From the NCBI GenBank assembly GCA_023539445.1, contig JAKCEW010000001.1:139484-203483 (forward strand): DNA of 64,000 nucleotides. The letters are read 5' to 3'. Position numbers and translations under genes: made by a program. The notes under the pieces are model-generated. The model ran no database searches. It saw nothing but the letters and a program-made list of their open reading frames with translations, and was not told the DNA's origin. Of this stretch, positions 1 to 9,521 are shown in pieces; positions within the stretch are counted from its first letter, which is position 1; every line of letters begins with the position of its first letter. Source of the stretch: Candidatus Terraquivivens yellowstonensis. Its GTDB lineage: Archaea; Thermoproteota; Nitrososphaeria_A; Caldarchaeales; Wolframiiraptoraceae.

Positions 1-102
1 AGCTGTAGTCTGTTGAGGAAATTCGTAGATAATGCCCACTTAGGAGACAAGGAATTGCTCCAAAGTTGGACTCTTCACGAGTTGTTAAAACATTTGTTTT
101 AA
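1..102 (+). CDS. 3' end of a truncated CDS, unknown product (…SCSLLRKFVDNAHLGDKELLQSWTLHELLKHLF*)
   Basis: Open frame 1 from the window edge to TAA at 100-102; not in ORF track because no start is present. Confidence 0.4.
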   Translation, partial: SCSLLRKFVDNAHLGDKELLQSWTLHELLKHLF

Positions 103-208
103 CAAGGTAATACCCATAACCTATTGTATATATTACTAAACGTAATACGGGGGCTTTTGGCTGAGAAACGCTCTTTTACTGCCTCTGAGCCAGCATTATC
201 GAGCGGAA

Positions 209-385
209 ATGGCTAGGGAACTCGTAATAGTTGAGTCGAAAGTAAGGCAACTGCTACCAGAGGGCATAAGACTCGCATCAGACGCACTTGAAGGACTCGA
301 CCAAGTGGTCAGAGAAATAATCAAAAAGGCAGTTGAAAGATGCCAAGCAAACGGTCGCAAAACACTGATAAAAGAGGACTTCTGA
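209..385 (+). CDS. Small single-histone-fold protein (DUF1931/NFYB-HMF-like), 58 aa
   Basis: ATG at 209 to TGA at 383-385: MARELVIVESKVRQLLPEGIRLASDALEGLDQVVREIIKKAVERCQANGRKTLIKEDF; C-terminal 'A..NGRKTL..EDF' is typical of histone folds; below ORF-track length cutoff. Confidence 0.7.
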   Translation: MARELVIVESKVRQLLPEGIRLASDALEGLDQVVREIIKKAVERCQANGRKTLIKEDF

Positions 386-502
386 ACGACAAAAACAACT
401 CAATAACTTGCCATAAAGTCAAAAAAAGTTAGCTTGTTATCTCCTCAGCATTTTTTTAGTCAGTTGATTAAATGGAACTCAACCATCGTCGTTGTTCTAA
501 GC

Positions 503-1642
503 TTAATCCACCGCCTTGAACCTCGGTTTTAGCTTCTCCAAGATTGACGGCAATGTTGTGTATTCCATCTCGGATTCTTGGAGTCTCGATGGTTGGAATT
601 CGCCCATCGTCCTAAGATAAATAGCGATCTCCGACGCAAACCTCCGCGAGTAGTCAAAGAATGGATCTTCAAACAAATCTACCGGCTCTTTTCCGTTGAG
701 ACCCACGAGTTTTCCGTTAGAGATTTGCCATCCCATGGCTATCACTCTAGGTGGTCCATCAAAATACGAGACGACGTTCTGTCCCTTCTTGAATGATACC
801 GGCATGAGCGGTCCTATATGCGAGCCACGCATCCAACCACTTACGAGTGTTGGGACTGCAAAGGCACTAAGTACCTCACCGACGGCAGGTAATCCGGCCT
901 GACACCTGACTACCATGACAGGGTCGTCCTTACCTACGTACCTGCCAGCAATGAGGCTTAGTTTTGTCGTGCTGGTCACTGCTGCGGGCTCTCTATCCTT
1001 TGCCCTTAAAACCCTTGCGATAGCATAATGGTTTGTCGTTCCGATCAAACCTATCAAATCATACAACTCTTCGGGCGTCTTTAGCTCAACGGACTTCGAT
1101 TCGATGAGGTCCAACACTTCAAAGATAAACCCTTCATGCATGCTTGGATCGATAACCAGACCTGCTGTATTGTCAGGTGATGCGAATATTCTATATAGTG
1201 GTATATTCCAAGCACCGGGCTCTGTTTTATCTGCGGCAAAGACTATTATGGGCTCTGACTTTCTCTCCTCAAATTCCATCTCCGCAACCCCCGGGCCTAA
1301 GCCTTTGATGTTTCCACTAAAAGCATCGCTCAAAAGGTCCTGTCCTGCGGCGTACAGCTTCATGGGTTTCGATATCTTCTCTGTTATTTCGCGAAATGTA
1401 TCCCATGCAAGGCCGTGTATCTTGGGGTTGTTCGGACCCTTGTTATGTGTCATGACGAGTATTATGTCATCACCACAGTGATTTACGTAACCACTATTTA
1501 TCAACCCCTCCTCTTCTGCATTGATGAGCTTTCGTTCCGCGTATTCTATCATAGCATTATGGGGCTTATGGTGACCCACAACGCTTCCAATGTCCGCCTT
1601 TATAACCGATATTGTTACCTTTGACAGGTTACACCACCACAT
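503..1642 (-). CDS. fbp: Archaeal fructose-1,6-bisphosphate aldolase/phosphatase (FBPase class V)
   Basis: Full-length match by eye: KVTISVIKADIGSVVGHH…, HNKG…IHGLAWDTF; start may be internal TTG. Confidence 0.95.
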   Translation of the reverse strand: MWWCNLSKVTISVIKADIGSVVGHHKPHNAMIEYAERKLINAEEEGLINSGYVNHCGDDIILVMTHNKGPNNPKIHGLAWDTFREITEKISKPMKLYAAGQDLLSDAFSGNIKGLGPGVAEMEFEERKSEPIIVFAADKTEPGAWNIPLYRIFASPDNTAGLVIDPSMHEGFIFEVLDLIESKSVELKTPEELYDLIGLIGTTNHYAIARVLRAKDREPAAVTSTTKLSLIAGRYVGKDDPVMVVRCQAGLPAVGEVLSAFAVPTLVSGWMRGSHIGPLMPVSFKKGQNVVSYFDGPPRVIAMGWQISNGKLVGLNGKEPVDLFEDPFFDYSRRFASEIAIYLRTMGEFQPSRLQESEMEYTTLPSILEKLKPRFKAVD

Positions 1643-1679
1643 TCTTTAAAGTGTATGAAGAAGTATTTATCGTCTTCTG

Positions 1680-3179
1680 TTAAATGTTAGAAAACTTCTG
1701 ATGGATGTCGTCGTTATACTCCCGGTATTTTAAGATAATGGGGCACCAATCCTTTTCTGGGCAATGCCCTAATAGCTTACATTTTTCGCCCATCATAGAT
1801 CCTATGAGCTCATTAACTTTTGACACTGTAGCCCAAAGCCTATATGCTATGCCCCTTTCCTCATGCTGGGCATAACTACACGTCCTTGTCGCAACAAACC
1901 CGATTGGGTAAAGAAGGTTAAACCCATCGTATATCCTGATCACATAAATCTTCACGGCTTGGGGAATAATGTATACAGCGGATGCGGGCGATGCGCCTGA
2001 AGCGATAAGTTCTGCATAAGTTTTTAAGGCCATGCTGATAGTATCCAAAAATCGCTTTCTTAAGTCGGAATTCCTATTGATAGTTGGTGGAACTACGACC
2101 CATCTTTCGACACCCTTTGAAGCCCTGTGCACGGCCGCATATATAGACTCGACGACTGTAGGTACTGTTCTATGTCTGATTGCTTGATGGTATGCCACAA
2201 GTGACATAGGTTCTAGCATGCTTGCATATATTAGGTGGGCAAGCTGTTCCAAGCCTCCCAACTTTATGTGAGAGATGGTCCCCTCGCCCCCTATTATTCT
2301 AAAGTCAAGCAATTTTGGCTCATACGGCAAACCATTTTCTTCTGCAATCTTAGTAATTAGATCTTCATCCTTGAATGGGTTTGGCAAAGGGTACGCGACG
2401 GATCCACCATTAAACTTCATCCTCGCCCTAAAGATTGCTGGGGATACCTTCTCAAGCATATTGCTTATTTTATTCGCGAGGACTGCAATCTCGTTTGGGA
2501 CAAGCATGGATGACTTAGTCTCAAGACCGAGTCTGATTAGCGGGATCATTGATTCGAGGGTTGTGCTGACAAAGAGAGAGGTCTTTATACCAAGCGGTAA
2601 AACATAACGTGCATCCTCAACCGGTATACCCTCATCGCAAAATTGCGAGTAAACCTCAAAACACGTTTTAGCAGAATGCTGGTACGTGTCCTTTAAGCCC
2701 CTCGCATTTATCTCCTCAGGGCATAAAAGGTAAGATGAATCAACCTTTTTCCTTCTTTGCGATTCTTGAAGATAAGATCCAAAGCGTGACGCCACGAGTA
2801 ACATAGAACCTATCCTGCTACATCCCCTAACCTCAAACTGAATTGATACACTTGTCGATAGTGATGCATGACCCCTCTTCGTGGACTCATTATGCATCTT
2901 TGAAGCGAACTTTTCCAAATCCTTTCCTTTATCAAGAAAACTTTGCAACCTCTCTTCAAGTGATACGCCTTCAAAGGTTCCAGCCCCCTCTAACGCGATA
3001 AAAATATCCGGTTCCAAAGTTAAGGTTCTTTGACCTATTGAGACTTCGCTTTTAGGTCCATAAGAGTAGAGATGAACCTCTAAGTCTTCGGGTCTCTGCA
3101 ACTTGCCTCCCACCCAATTATGCTTAGACTTGATAAAAAGCTTACTAAGTACTATTAAATACATATAGCCTACCATCAA
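1680..3179 (-). CDS. Tandem ThyX-like (FAD-dependent thymidylate synthase family) protein, 499 aa
   Basis: N half: RGHASLSTSVSIQFEVRGCSRI…SRFGSYLQESQRR…ARYVLPL; C half: MEPMSLVAYHQAIRHRTVPTVVES…SAVYIIP…; each aligns by eye to one ThyX unit. Confidence 0.75.
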   Translation of the reverse strand: MMVGYMYLIVLSKLFIKSKHNWVGGKLQRPEDLEVHLYSYGPKSEVSIGQRTLTLEPDIFIALEGAGTFEGVSLEERLQSFLDKGKDLEKFASKMHNESTKRGHASLSTSVSIQFEVRGCSRIGSMLLVASRFGSYLQESQRRKKVDSSYLLCPEEINARGLKDTYQHSAKTCFEVYSQFCDEGIPVEDARYVLPLGIKTSLFVSTTLESMIPLIRLGLETKSSMLVPNEIAVLANKISNMLEKVSPAIFRARMKFNGGSVAYPLPNPFKDEDLITKIAEENGLPYEPKLLDFRIIGGEGTISHIKLGGLEQLAHLIYASMLEPMSLVAYHQAIRHRTVPTVVESIYAAVHRASKGVERWVVVPPTINRNSDLRKRFLDTISMALKTYAELIASGASPASAVYIIPQAVKIYVIRIYDGFNLLYPIGFVATRTCSYAQHEERGIAYRLWATVSKVNELIGSMMGEKCKLLGHCPEKDWCPIILKYREYNDDIHQKFSNI

Positions 3180-3194
3180 AAGGTATTGTATAGG

Positions 3195-3386
3195 ATGAGT
3201 GGAATAAGAAGACCCGAAGATATATTACGTGAAAGGCTCGGGGATGTGCCAATACTTGGACAAATTCAGCCAAGACCGGTGCTTTCATCTGACATAGAGT
3301 TACTCATAAAGGAGATTCAGATGCTTAAGACCGAAATCATAAAGATAAAGGCGGCTTTGAAAAAGCACGGTATAGATGTGGAGTAG
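3195..3386 (+). CDS. Conserved hypothetical small protein, C-terminal coiled-coil-like
   Basis: MSGIRRPEDILRERLGDVPILGQ…; divergent from ThyX-like gene. Confidence 0.55.
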   Translation: MSGIRRPEDILRERLGDVPILGQIQPRPVLSSDIELLIKEIQMLKTEIIKIKAALKKHGIDVE

Positions 3387-3389
3387 GCA

Positions 3390-3953
3390 TCATATCGGTA
3401 ATTCTGGTTTGAGTGCCTTAACCAGCGGTTTAAGCTTTAAGAATATTAAACGTAAGACGTTCAGGTCGTCTTTACAGTGACTCTTTATCAACCTGACTGC
3501 AGCCCTGTCGCCCTTTATCGCTTTAACATAAAGAGCGGGGACATCTTGACCTAACGTTGTAACGTCCTTTTTTATTCCGAGAAATTTTGACACATGAAAT
3601 AGGTCCGTCCTGCTAAGCTTGAGATTGTTTCTGACGAGCTCTGCCATGTCGAGATGATAGATAGAAAGCAGAGGTTCCACTTTTAAATTATGCTTTACCG
3701 TCCTAGAGATCAGAAATGGTATGTCGAAACTTTTCCCGTTCCAAGTAACTACTATGTGGTATTTCTCAAGCTTTTCCAGCAATTCATCTAACTTATCCTT
3801 CTCCAGCTCCGGTCTATTCACAGATATGTATCTGAATTTTCCGTCATCTTCCATAATACCGGCTCCAACCATTGTCCCTACATCTGCCTCCAACGATGTG
3901 GCTTCTATGTCAAGGAAACAGATGCTTGGTCCAGATTTTTTATGCTTTTGCAA
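3390..3953 (-). CDS. Predicted RNase H-like 3'-5' exonuclease (PolB exonuclease/YprB-like)
   Basis: FLDIEATSLEADVGTMVGAGI (DxE motif) and VVTWNGKSFDIPFLISR (ExoII-like). Confidence 0.7.
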   Translation of the reverse strand: MQKHKKSGPSICFLDIEATSLEADVGTMVGAGIMEDDGKFRYISVNRPELEKDKLDELLEKLEKYHIVVTWNGKSFDIPFLISRTVKHNLKVEPLLSIYHLDMAELVRNNLKLSRTDLFHVSKFLGIKKDVTTLGQDVPALYVKAIKGDRAAVRLIKSHCKDDLNVLRLIFLKLKPLVKALKPELPI

Positions 3954-4016
3954 AGCATCACACCACTAACAAATCTTGCATTAAGATTATAAAAGTTATC
4001 TAGGCATTATGTCGTC

Positions 4017-4727
4017 CTAGAAGCCACGTTTCTGCTCGTACCATGCCATCCTCAATGTGCCTATCCTGACCTCGGTAAATTTTCGTAAAGTCTTCACAAG
4101 AATCATTGTCTTGCTTAGCGGAGGTTCCGGGAGTTTATGCCCATAATTATCGTATCCAACATACACAAAAATCGGTCTAATGTCTATCAACGATTGCACG
4201 AAGTAATCATCAAAGTCTATGATGGGCTCTATGACCACTCCCTTGTATGGATGCTTTATCTCCTTCATGGCTTCAAGTCTTTCAGAAGGTTTTGGGGCTC
4301 GCGATAATCCGTAGTCACGGTTAGATTCTATAGTCGCAGCTAATACAACATTCATTGGAAACTCTTTCTCAAACTGCAAATACCGGCTAGGATTCTTTGT
4401 AAGGAACATAAACCGCACATATGGTTGTACCCTAACCACGTCTACGATGTTTCGTATCCATTCTTCTGGAACCCATTCACCAAAAAGATCGCCCATGTCA
4501 CATACGAATACTGTCGAACCCCTTCTAAAACGCTTGTTAAGCCTTTGAGGAAGGAATGTGGGCCTAAATACGTTGCTTAAATAAGGCTCTACGCCCATTG
4601 ACGCAAGCCTTCTTGCCAGTCTTACGGCCCAGCAATATGTGCACTGATGATTGCACCCTATGACCGGGTTCCATGTTTCAGTTATTTCGCCAAATGTATC
4701 CTGAGACTCCGTGTTTATCGTAGTCAC
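4017..4727 (-). CDS. Radical SAM-like protein, DUF5131/Gp37-Gp68-like
   Basis: ETWNPVIGCNHQCTYCWAVRLARR (CxxxCxxC) and VFVCDMGDLFGEWVP. Confidence 0.75.
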   Translation of the reverse strand: MTTINTESQDTFGEITETWNPVIGCNHQCTYCWAVRLARRLASMGVEPYLSNVFRPTFLPQRLNKRFRRGSTVFVCDMGDLFGEWVPEEWIRNIVDVVRVQPYVRFMFLTKNPSRYLQFEKEFPMNVVLAATIESNRDYGLSRAPKPSERLEAMKEIKHPYKGVVIEPIIDFDDYFVQSLIDIRPIFVYVGYDNYGHKLPEPPLSKTMILVKTLRKFTEVRIGTLRMAWYEQKRGF

Positions 4728-4825
4728 TACGCAGCCTCACAATCTAAGAAGTTAGACATGCTTTTATCGTTTACTTGTTTGACGCGAGAGGGTAGCATAA
4801 AAGTATAAGTATTGATAACAATTGT

Positions 4826-5536
4826 ATGTCTATGGCGAAGAGTTTGCCGAGACTAATTGAATTTCCAGTTATAGTCATCAATTTCAAAACATATATCGAG
4901 TCGTTGGGTAACGGTGGCATGAAGATCGCAAAGGAGGCAGAACGTGTTTCTAATGAAACTGGCGTATGCGTATGTGTAGCGCCGCAGTTTACAGATCTTA
5001 AAAGCATAGCCAACGCAGTTAGCATTCCAGTCTTTGCTCAGCATGTTGATCCATATCCGCCAGGCAGTTACACGGGTTCGATATCCGTTGAGGCACTCAA
5101 GGACGCAGGTGCGGTTGGTTCTATCCTCAACCATTCTGAGAAGAAGCTACAATTAACAAGTATATTTACTGCTGTAAAAATGCTAAAAGATGCAGGTTTG
5201 CTATCCTTAGTATGTGCTGACGACGTCGAGCCGGCAATGGCTATAGCCGCATTAAACCCGACAATGCTTGCGATAGAGCCTCCTGAACTTATTGGGACCG
5301 GCATACCTGTCTCGAAAGCAAAGCCCGAAATAATATCGGAGAGCGTTCGGCGAATACGTAGCATAAATAGGGAGGTGAAAATTCTCTGCGGAGCCGGAAT
5401 AACTAGAGGAGATGACGTGTATAGGGCTATCGAATTGGGCTCCGATGGTGTTCTATTGGCTAGTGGTGTCGTAAAAGCGAAGGACCCAGGGGCCGTTATA
5501 AGAGAAATGGCTGAAGCAATACTTAGCTTCCGCTAA
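4826..5536 (+). CDS. tpiA: Triosephosphate isomerase, archaeal type
   Basis: VINFKTYIES…VCVAPQFTDL…FAQHVDPYPPGSYTGSIS…LNHSEKK…YEPPELIGTG-like IEPPELIGTG…CGAGITRGDD. Confidence 0.95.
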   Translation: MSMAKSLPRLIEFPVIVINFKTYIESLGNGGMKIAKEAERVSNETGVCVCVAPQFTDLKSIANAVSIPVFAQHVDPYPPGSYTGSISVEALKDAGAVGSILNHSEKKLQLTSIFTAVKMLKDAGLLSLVCADDVEPAMAIAALNPTMLAIEPPELIGTGIPVSKAKPEIISESVRRIRSINREVKILCGAGITRGDDVYRAIELGSDGVLLASGVVKAKDPGAVIREMAEAILSFR

Positions 5537-5912
5537 CGTCTACGACCACTTGTAGAGACTCGCCCTTACTGTTGTATGCGACAATATGTTTCTCGTTCAA
5601 GTATGGTGCTACAACTATAACCAGCACCCTTCCTATCATGTTGTTAAGGTCATCAACCGAGGGCGTTGGTATGCCAGATGGATGGGAATGGGCTACACCA
5701 ATTATAGAGAAGTCAATGGGTAACATATCTAGACGGAACTCAGAGAACCCCCTACCATACACCGATGCGGGCGCCAGCAGAACTTCTTCTAGAATAATGT
5801 CCTGTTTGATCTCCTTACCCCTAAGAAGGACTATGACTTCATTTGGATGGAGGTGTCTAGAAAGTTCTAAAAGGGCGACCAAAACGTCTTTTTTAAGTAA
5901 TACCCTCCTCAT
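5523..5912 (-). CDS. JAMM/MPN (Mov34/Rpn11-like) metalloprotease domain protein
   Basis: JAMM motif GVAHSHPSGIPTPSVDD with upstream E (NEVIVLLRG); 129 aa. Confidence 0.85.
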   Translation of the reverse strand: MRRVLLKKDVLVALLELSRHLHPNEVIVLLRGKEIKQDIILEEVLLAPASVYGRGFSEFRLDMLPIDFSIIGVAHSHPSGIPTPSVDDLNNMIGRVLVIVVAPYLNEKHIVAYNSKGESLQVVVDVSGS

Positions 5913-5976
5913 GAACCGCTAGATTTATAGGTTAAAGGATTTTTAAAATCCTTAACCCCACGCATAGGCTTAGGAG

Positions 5977-7431
5977 TTGGAGGAATACGGTATGTCTGCC
6001 ATAGCGACTGCGATTAATAAGTTCACGAACTTTAGTAGCTGGTTTGATGAGTTAATATTTCAGGCAAGAATCGCCGACAGTAGGTTCCCAGTTAAGGGCT
6101 TCATAGTCTATCTTGAGAACGGCATGTTCATTCTTGAAATGATAAGAAGAAGGTTGGAAGAACTCCTTATTGAGACCGGACACAAGACCATGATGTTTCC
6201 CCTTGTAACTACTGATGAGCTTTTTGCTAAAGAAGCGGAGCATATAAAGGGCTTCTCTTCCGAAGTTTTTGTTATAGAGAAAGCTGGTAATAAGGTGTTG
6301 GAGAAGAAGCTGATAGTACGCCCCACGTCTGAAACAATAATGTATCCTATGTTTAAATTATGGATACGATCGCATGCAGACCTTCCGCTTAAAGTTCATC
6401 AAACAGTAAACGTTTACAGATATGAAACAAAAGCAACGCGACCCTTGTATAGGGCAAGGGAGTTTCCATGGAATGAGGCCCACACCGCACATGCTACTGC
6501 TGCAGAAGCCGAAGAACAGGTGAGAGAGGCAATAGATATATACTCCAGAGTTCTTAAGGAACTTGGTATAAGCTATCTTCTGCTTAAGAGGCCAGATTTC
6601 GATAAGTTTGCTGGTGCGAAGTACTCAATAGCCTTCGATGCCTGGAATCCAGATGGTAAGGTTAATCAAGTTGCTACAGTTCATAACCTCGGTAGAAACT
6701 TCTCAAAGGTATTCGAAATAGAGTTTGAGCAGAAGGATGGTAGCAGAGCATTGGTATATCAACTCTGTTATGGCTTCGGCCTCAGTAGGGTTCTGGCTGC
6801 TGTTATTGCACAGCATGGTGACGATAGGGGTTGCGTATTTCCTCCTAGCATCGCGCCAGTCCAGGTAGTTATAGTACCTATACCGTTCAAAGGATACGAG
6901 GAGCTCATAATGTCATACTGCAAGAAAATTCATGAAAGATTGGCACGAATCTACAGATGTGTGATGGATGACAGAGAAGATGTCACACCTGGTGAAAAGT
7001 TCTATCATTGGGAAATGCTTGGTGTACCAGTGAGGGTTGAGATAGGCCCAAAGGAAGTTTCAAGCGGCAAGGTTACGCTCTTCAGGAGGGATACCTTGGA
7101 GAGAACAGAAGTAGATTTGAACGATATCGAGACACGCGTTGAGGAGCTTATGACAAAAATTTTCACGTCGTTGAAAGAAAGGAGTGCTAGAATAATGGAG
7201 CAGATGGTAGTTGACGCTTATAGTCCGGATGAAGTAAAAAAGGTCTTATCTGAAAGGAAAATAGCGAGGATTGAATGGTGCGGTAAAGAGGAATGTGCTC
7301 TAAAACTCAAAGAAAACGCTGGCGGCGAGATAAGGGGCAGTAGGTTCGACATAGTTGAGGTACCACAAAGAAATTGTATAGTTTGTGGTGAAAAGGCCCA
7401 AGAAGTCGTCTACGTGGCCAAAGCCTACTGA
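5977..7431 (+). CDS. proS: Prolyl-tRNA synthetase, archaeal type
   Basis: Class II motifs: PTSETIMYPMFKLWIRSHADLPLKVHQTVNVYRYE; FPWNEAHTAH; C-terminal Cys residues CGKEEC…CIVCG. Confidence 0.95.
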   Translation: MEEYGMSAIATAINKFTNFSSWFDELIFQARIADSRFPVKGFIVYLENGMFILEMIRRRLEELLIETGHKTMMFPLVTTDELFAKEAEHIKGFSSEVFVIEKAGNKVLEKKLIVRPTSETIMYPMFKLWIRSHADLPLKVHQTVNVYRYETKATRPLYRAREFPWNEAHTAHATAAEAEEQVREAIDIYSRVLKELGISYLLLKRPDFDKFAGAKYSIAFDAWNPDGKVNQVATVHNLGRNFSKVFEIEFEQKDGSRALVYQLCYGFGLSRVLAAVIAQHGDDRGCVFPPSIAPVQVVIVPIPFKGYEELIMSYCKKIHERLARIYRCVMDDREDVTPGEKFYHWEMLGVPVRVEIGPKEVSSGKVTLFRRDTLERTEVDLNDIETRVEELMTKIFTSLKERSARIMEQMVVDAYSPDEVKKVLSERKIARIEWCGKEECALKLKENAGGEIRGSRFDIVEVPQRNCIVCGEKAQEVVYVAKAY

Positions 7432-7433
7432 CA

Positions 7434-8423
7434 TCAGGTTATGTAGGCATCCAAATGACGTAGCCTCTTGGCAGGGTGTGGATGGGTGCTGAATAGTTCC
7501 ATCAAAATGCTTGGTTTCTCTGCTTTAATCCGTTCCACGAGCGCATCTACATCCTCATAACTCCTAACGGTAACCTCGGGGTCCGTGATAAACAACGCCT
7601 TTAATTGTGTATAAGAGGCGATTTTTTCCTTACGGACCCTTCTTGAGGCACTCATTATTCTGACCAAGCCTCTCTGGAGATTTCTTGCGCCGTTTTGCAC
7701 GGAAATCGCGGCATGCGAGTCAGCATAGTACTCCCTTAACCGACTAAAGTAGAATACAAAAAGGTTAAGGATGAAGCTCAGAACCATTAGCCCCACTCCG
7801 ATGAGCACAAGGAGCGCACCGCCTCCCCGCTGGTCCCTAGATGTACTACCAAACCAGCCGGAGTAGTAAAGTATGTAGCCAATGTAATAAATAAGCGCGG
7901 GTATTATGCTTATGATCATCATGAACATGACGTCCTTATGCTTTATATGACCTACTTCGTGTCCGATAACTGCCTCGACCTCTTCACGGGGTAGTGTGGA
8001 TAAGAGACCCCTAGTGACCGCTACGAAGTTGCCTGTAATCGGATTGCCATAGGCAAAGGCATTGGGTAGATCTATCTCTGCCAGCATAAGCCTTGGTTTT
8101 GTACTAAGTCCACTCGTTGCCGAAATTCTTGATAGAGCTTCATGAAGCCAAGGATACTCGTGCGTTTGAAGGGGTCTGACCCTATATATCGCATTAATGA
8201 TGTATGGTGCGATTAACCACTGTAATATATGGAACGCGACCACTATACCAAGTATCGTATATATGCTAAATGGAACTCCAAGCCAAGTTAAAATCGCCAT
8301 CAGAACAAGAGTTGCTAAGCCGATTATTGCAGCCAGTGTACCTAACATTGCAGCCCTCAGTCTTATAAGTGAAACTTTCGCCTTGGGTAGCATAGAAGAC
8401 CCCTGCTTTAAGCAAAATGACAC
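7434..8423 (-). CDS. htpX: HtpX-like membrane zinc metalloprotease (M48)
   Basis: VIGHEVGHIKHKD (HExxH), multiple TM segments, STHPHPAKRLRHL C-terminus. Confidence 0.93.
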   Translation of the reverse strand: MSFCLKQGSSMLPKAKVSLIRLRAAMLGTLAAIIGLATLVLMAILTWLGVPFSIYTILGIVVAFHILQWLIAPYIINAIYRVRPLQTHEYPWLHEALSRISATSGLSTKPRLMLAEIDLPNAFAYGNPITGNFVAVTRGLLSTLPREEVEAVIGHEVGHIKHKDVMFMMIISIIPALIYYIGYILYYSGWFGSTSRDQRGGGALLVLIGVGLMVLSFILNLFVFYFSRLREYYADSHAAISVQNGARNLQRGLVRIMSASRRVRKEKIASYTQLKALFITDPEVTVRSYEDVDALVERIKAEKPSILMELFSTHPHPAKRLRHLDAYIT

Positions 8424-8526
8424 GACTTAAAAAACCTTTAACCATCCTTGTTATGGAAGGCTCGCTCTTACCACAAATACCAGAAACACGTATTTAAAGC
8501 CGCTGAGAAATAAGAGCGAGACTAAT

Positions 8527-8805
8527 TTAAGGGGTAACCTTTCTCTCCTCTCTTGCCCTTACCTTTAAAATACCGTAGTGTATCGCACAACTTATGCAAA
8601 GGTTTTTCGTTATTACGTTCTCGGCAAGATATGCGCCTTGTTGCTTTAACTCCTTTGCGAGGTCTTTGCTTACAAGCGAGACCCTTTTCGTAATCCTTTG
8701 AATCTTACTCCTAGGTACGTAAGCGCCGCAATTATCGCATTGCACCATTGGTTCCTTGCCCTTTGCACCCTTGGCCCTACCTCTACTCTTTCGCTTGAAC
8801 GGCAT
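8527..8805 (-). CDS. rps26e: 30S ribosomal protein S26e
   Basis: MPFKRKSRGRAKGAKGKEPMVQCDNCGAYVPRSKIQRITKR…LCISCAIHYGIL; alternative upstream start at 8841. Confidence 0.9.
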   Translation of the reverse strand: MPFKRKSRGRAKGAKGKEPMVQCDNCGAYVPRSKIQRITKRVSLVSKDLAKELKQQGAYLAENVITKNLCISCAIHYGILKVRAREERKVTP

Positions 8806-9002
8806 GACCCAGCCCTCACAGTATTGGGTGTTTGCGGTCATATAAAACGTTAACCAAGCTTGAATCCGCCTTTATTTCTGCGCTTATGACGATTATCCAT
8901 ACAAAAGTAAACGTTTTAACCCTCCATTAACCATTTTTCTAAGCTAATATAACGGGCAGACAGAAGGTCGAAGTTCATTGAAAACTAGGAGAGATAGATG
9001 TT

Positions 9003-9521
9003 ATGCCAATTAGTTTGAAGGAAAGGATAGAGATGCTCAGGCAAGGCATACTCCACCGTTACGTGATACCTGCCTTAGAAGAAAGAGGTTTTATGGTTAG
9101 TAATTGGAAGAGGCCACAATCCCTCGAGGACATGGTTCTGAGAGATGAGGGCTGGATCCCTTTGTACACTCAGTTCACGACATGGGAGACATATTCTAGA
9201 GATAGCCCGCTATATGTTTATTTCAATACTTTTTATGGGGATGTTTATGAAAAAGCGTACAGGATTTGTTTTGTTGAATTCATAATAAATGTACTCAACT
9301 TCCCTCTTAAGAAGAGCCTCGTTGGAACCTTTACGAGACTTAACGTAAAAGATGGCTACTACTGGAAGGCTAGGATACCTATAGACCTGACATTTCCTGA
9401 GGCTTGTGTTAGCGAAATAGATGGCAAGTACGACGAATTAACGCTACTAATGTCTCGTGAAGGTGTTATAAAGGAACTCATAAATCTTGACAACCAAAAA
9501 GTGTGGCGCAAGATCACCTAA
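9003..9521 (+). CDS. Hypothetical protein, 172 aa
   Basis: Clean ORF, no recognised domain. Confidence 0.5.
   Translation: MPISLKERIEMLRQGILHRYVIPALEERGFMVSNWKRPQSLEDMVLRDEGWIPLYTQFTTWETYSRDSPLYVYFNTFYGDVYEKAYRICFVEFIINVLNFPLKKSLVGTFTRLNVKDGYYWKARIPIDLTFPEACVSEIDGKYDELTLLMSREGVIKELINLDNQKVWRKIT

Noticed and set aside
102-209. CTGAGA-containing stretch (ggcttttggctgagaaacgctc) considered as a riboswitch
   Set aside because: Lacks the rest of the TPP core or any other consensus I could recognise
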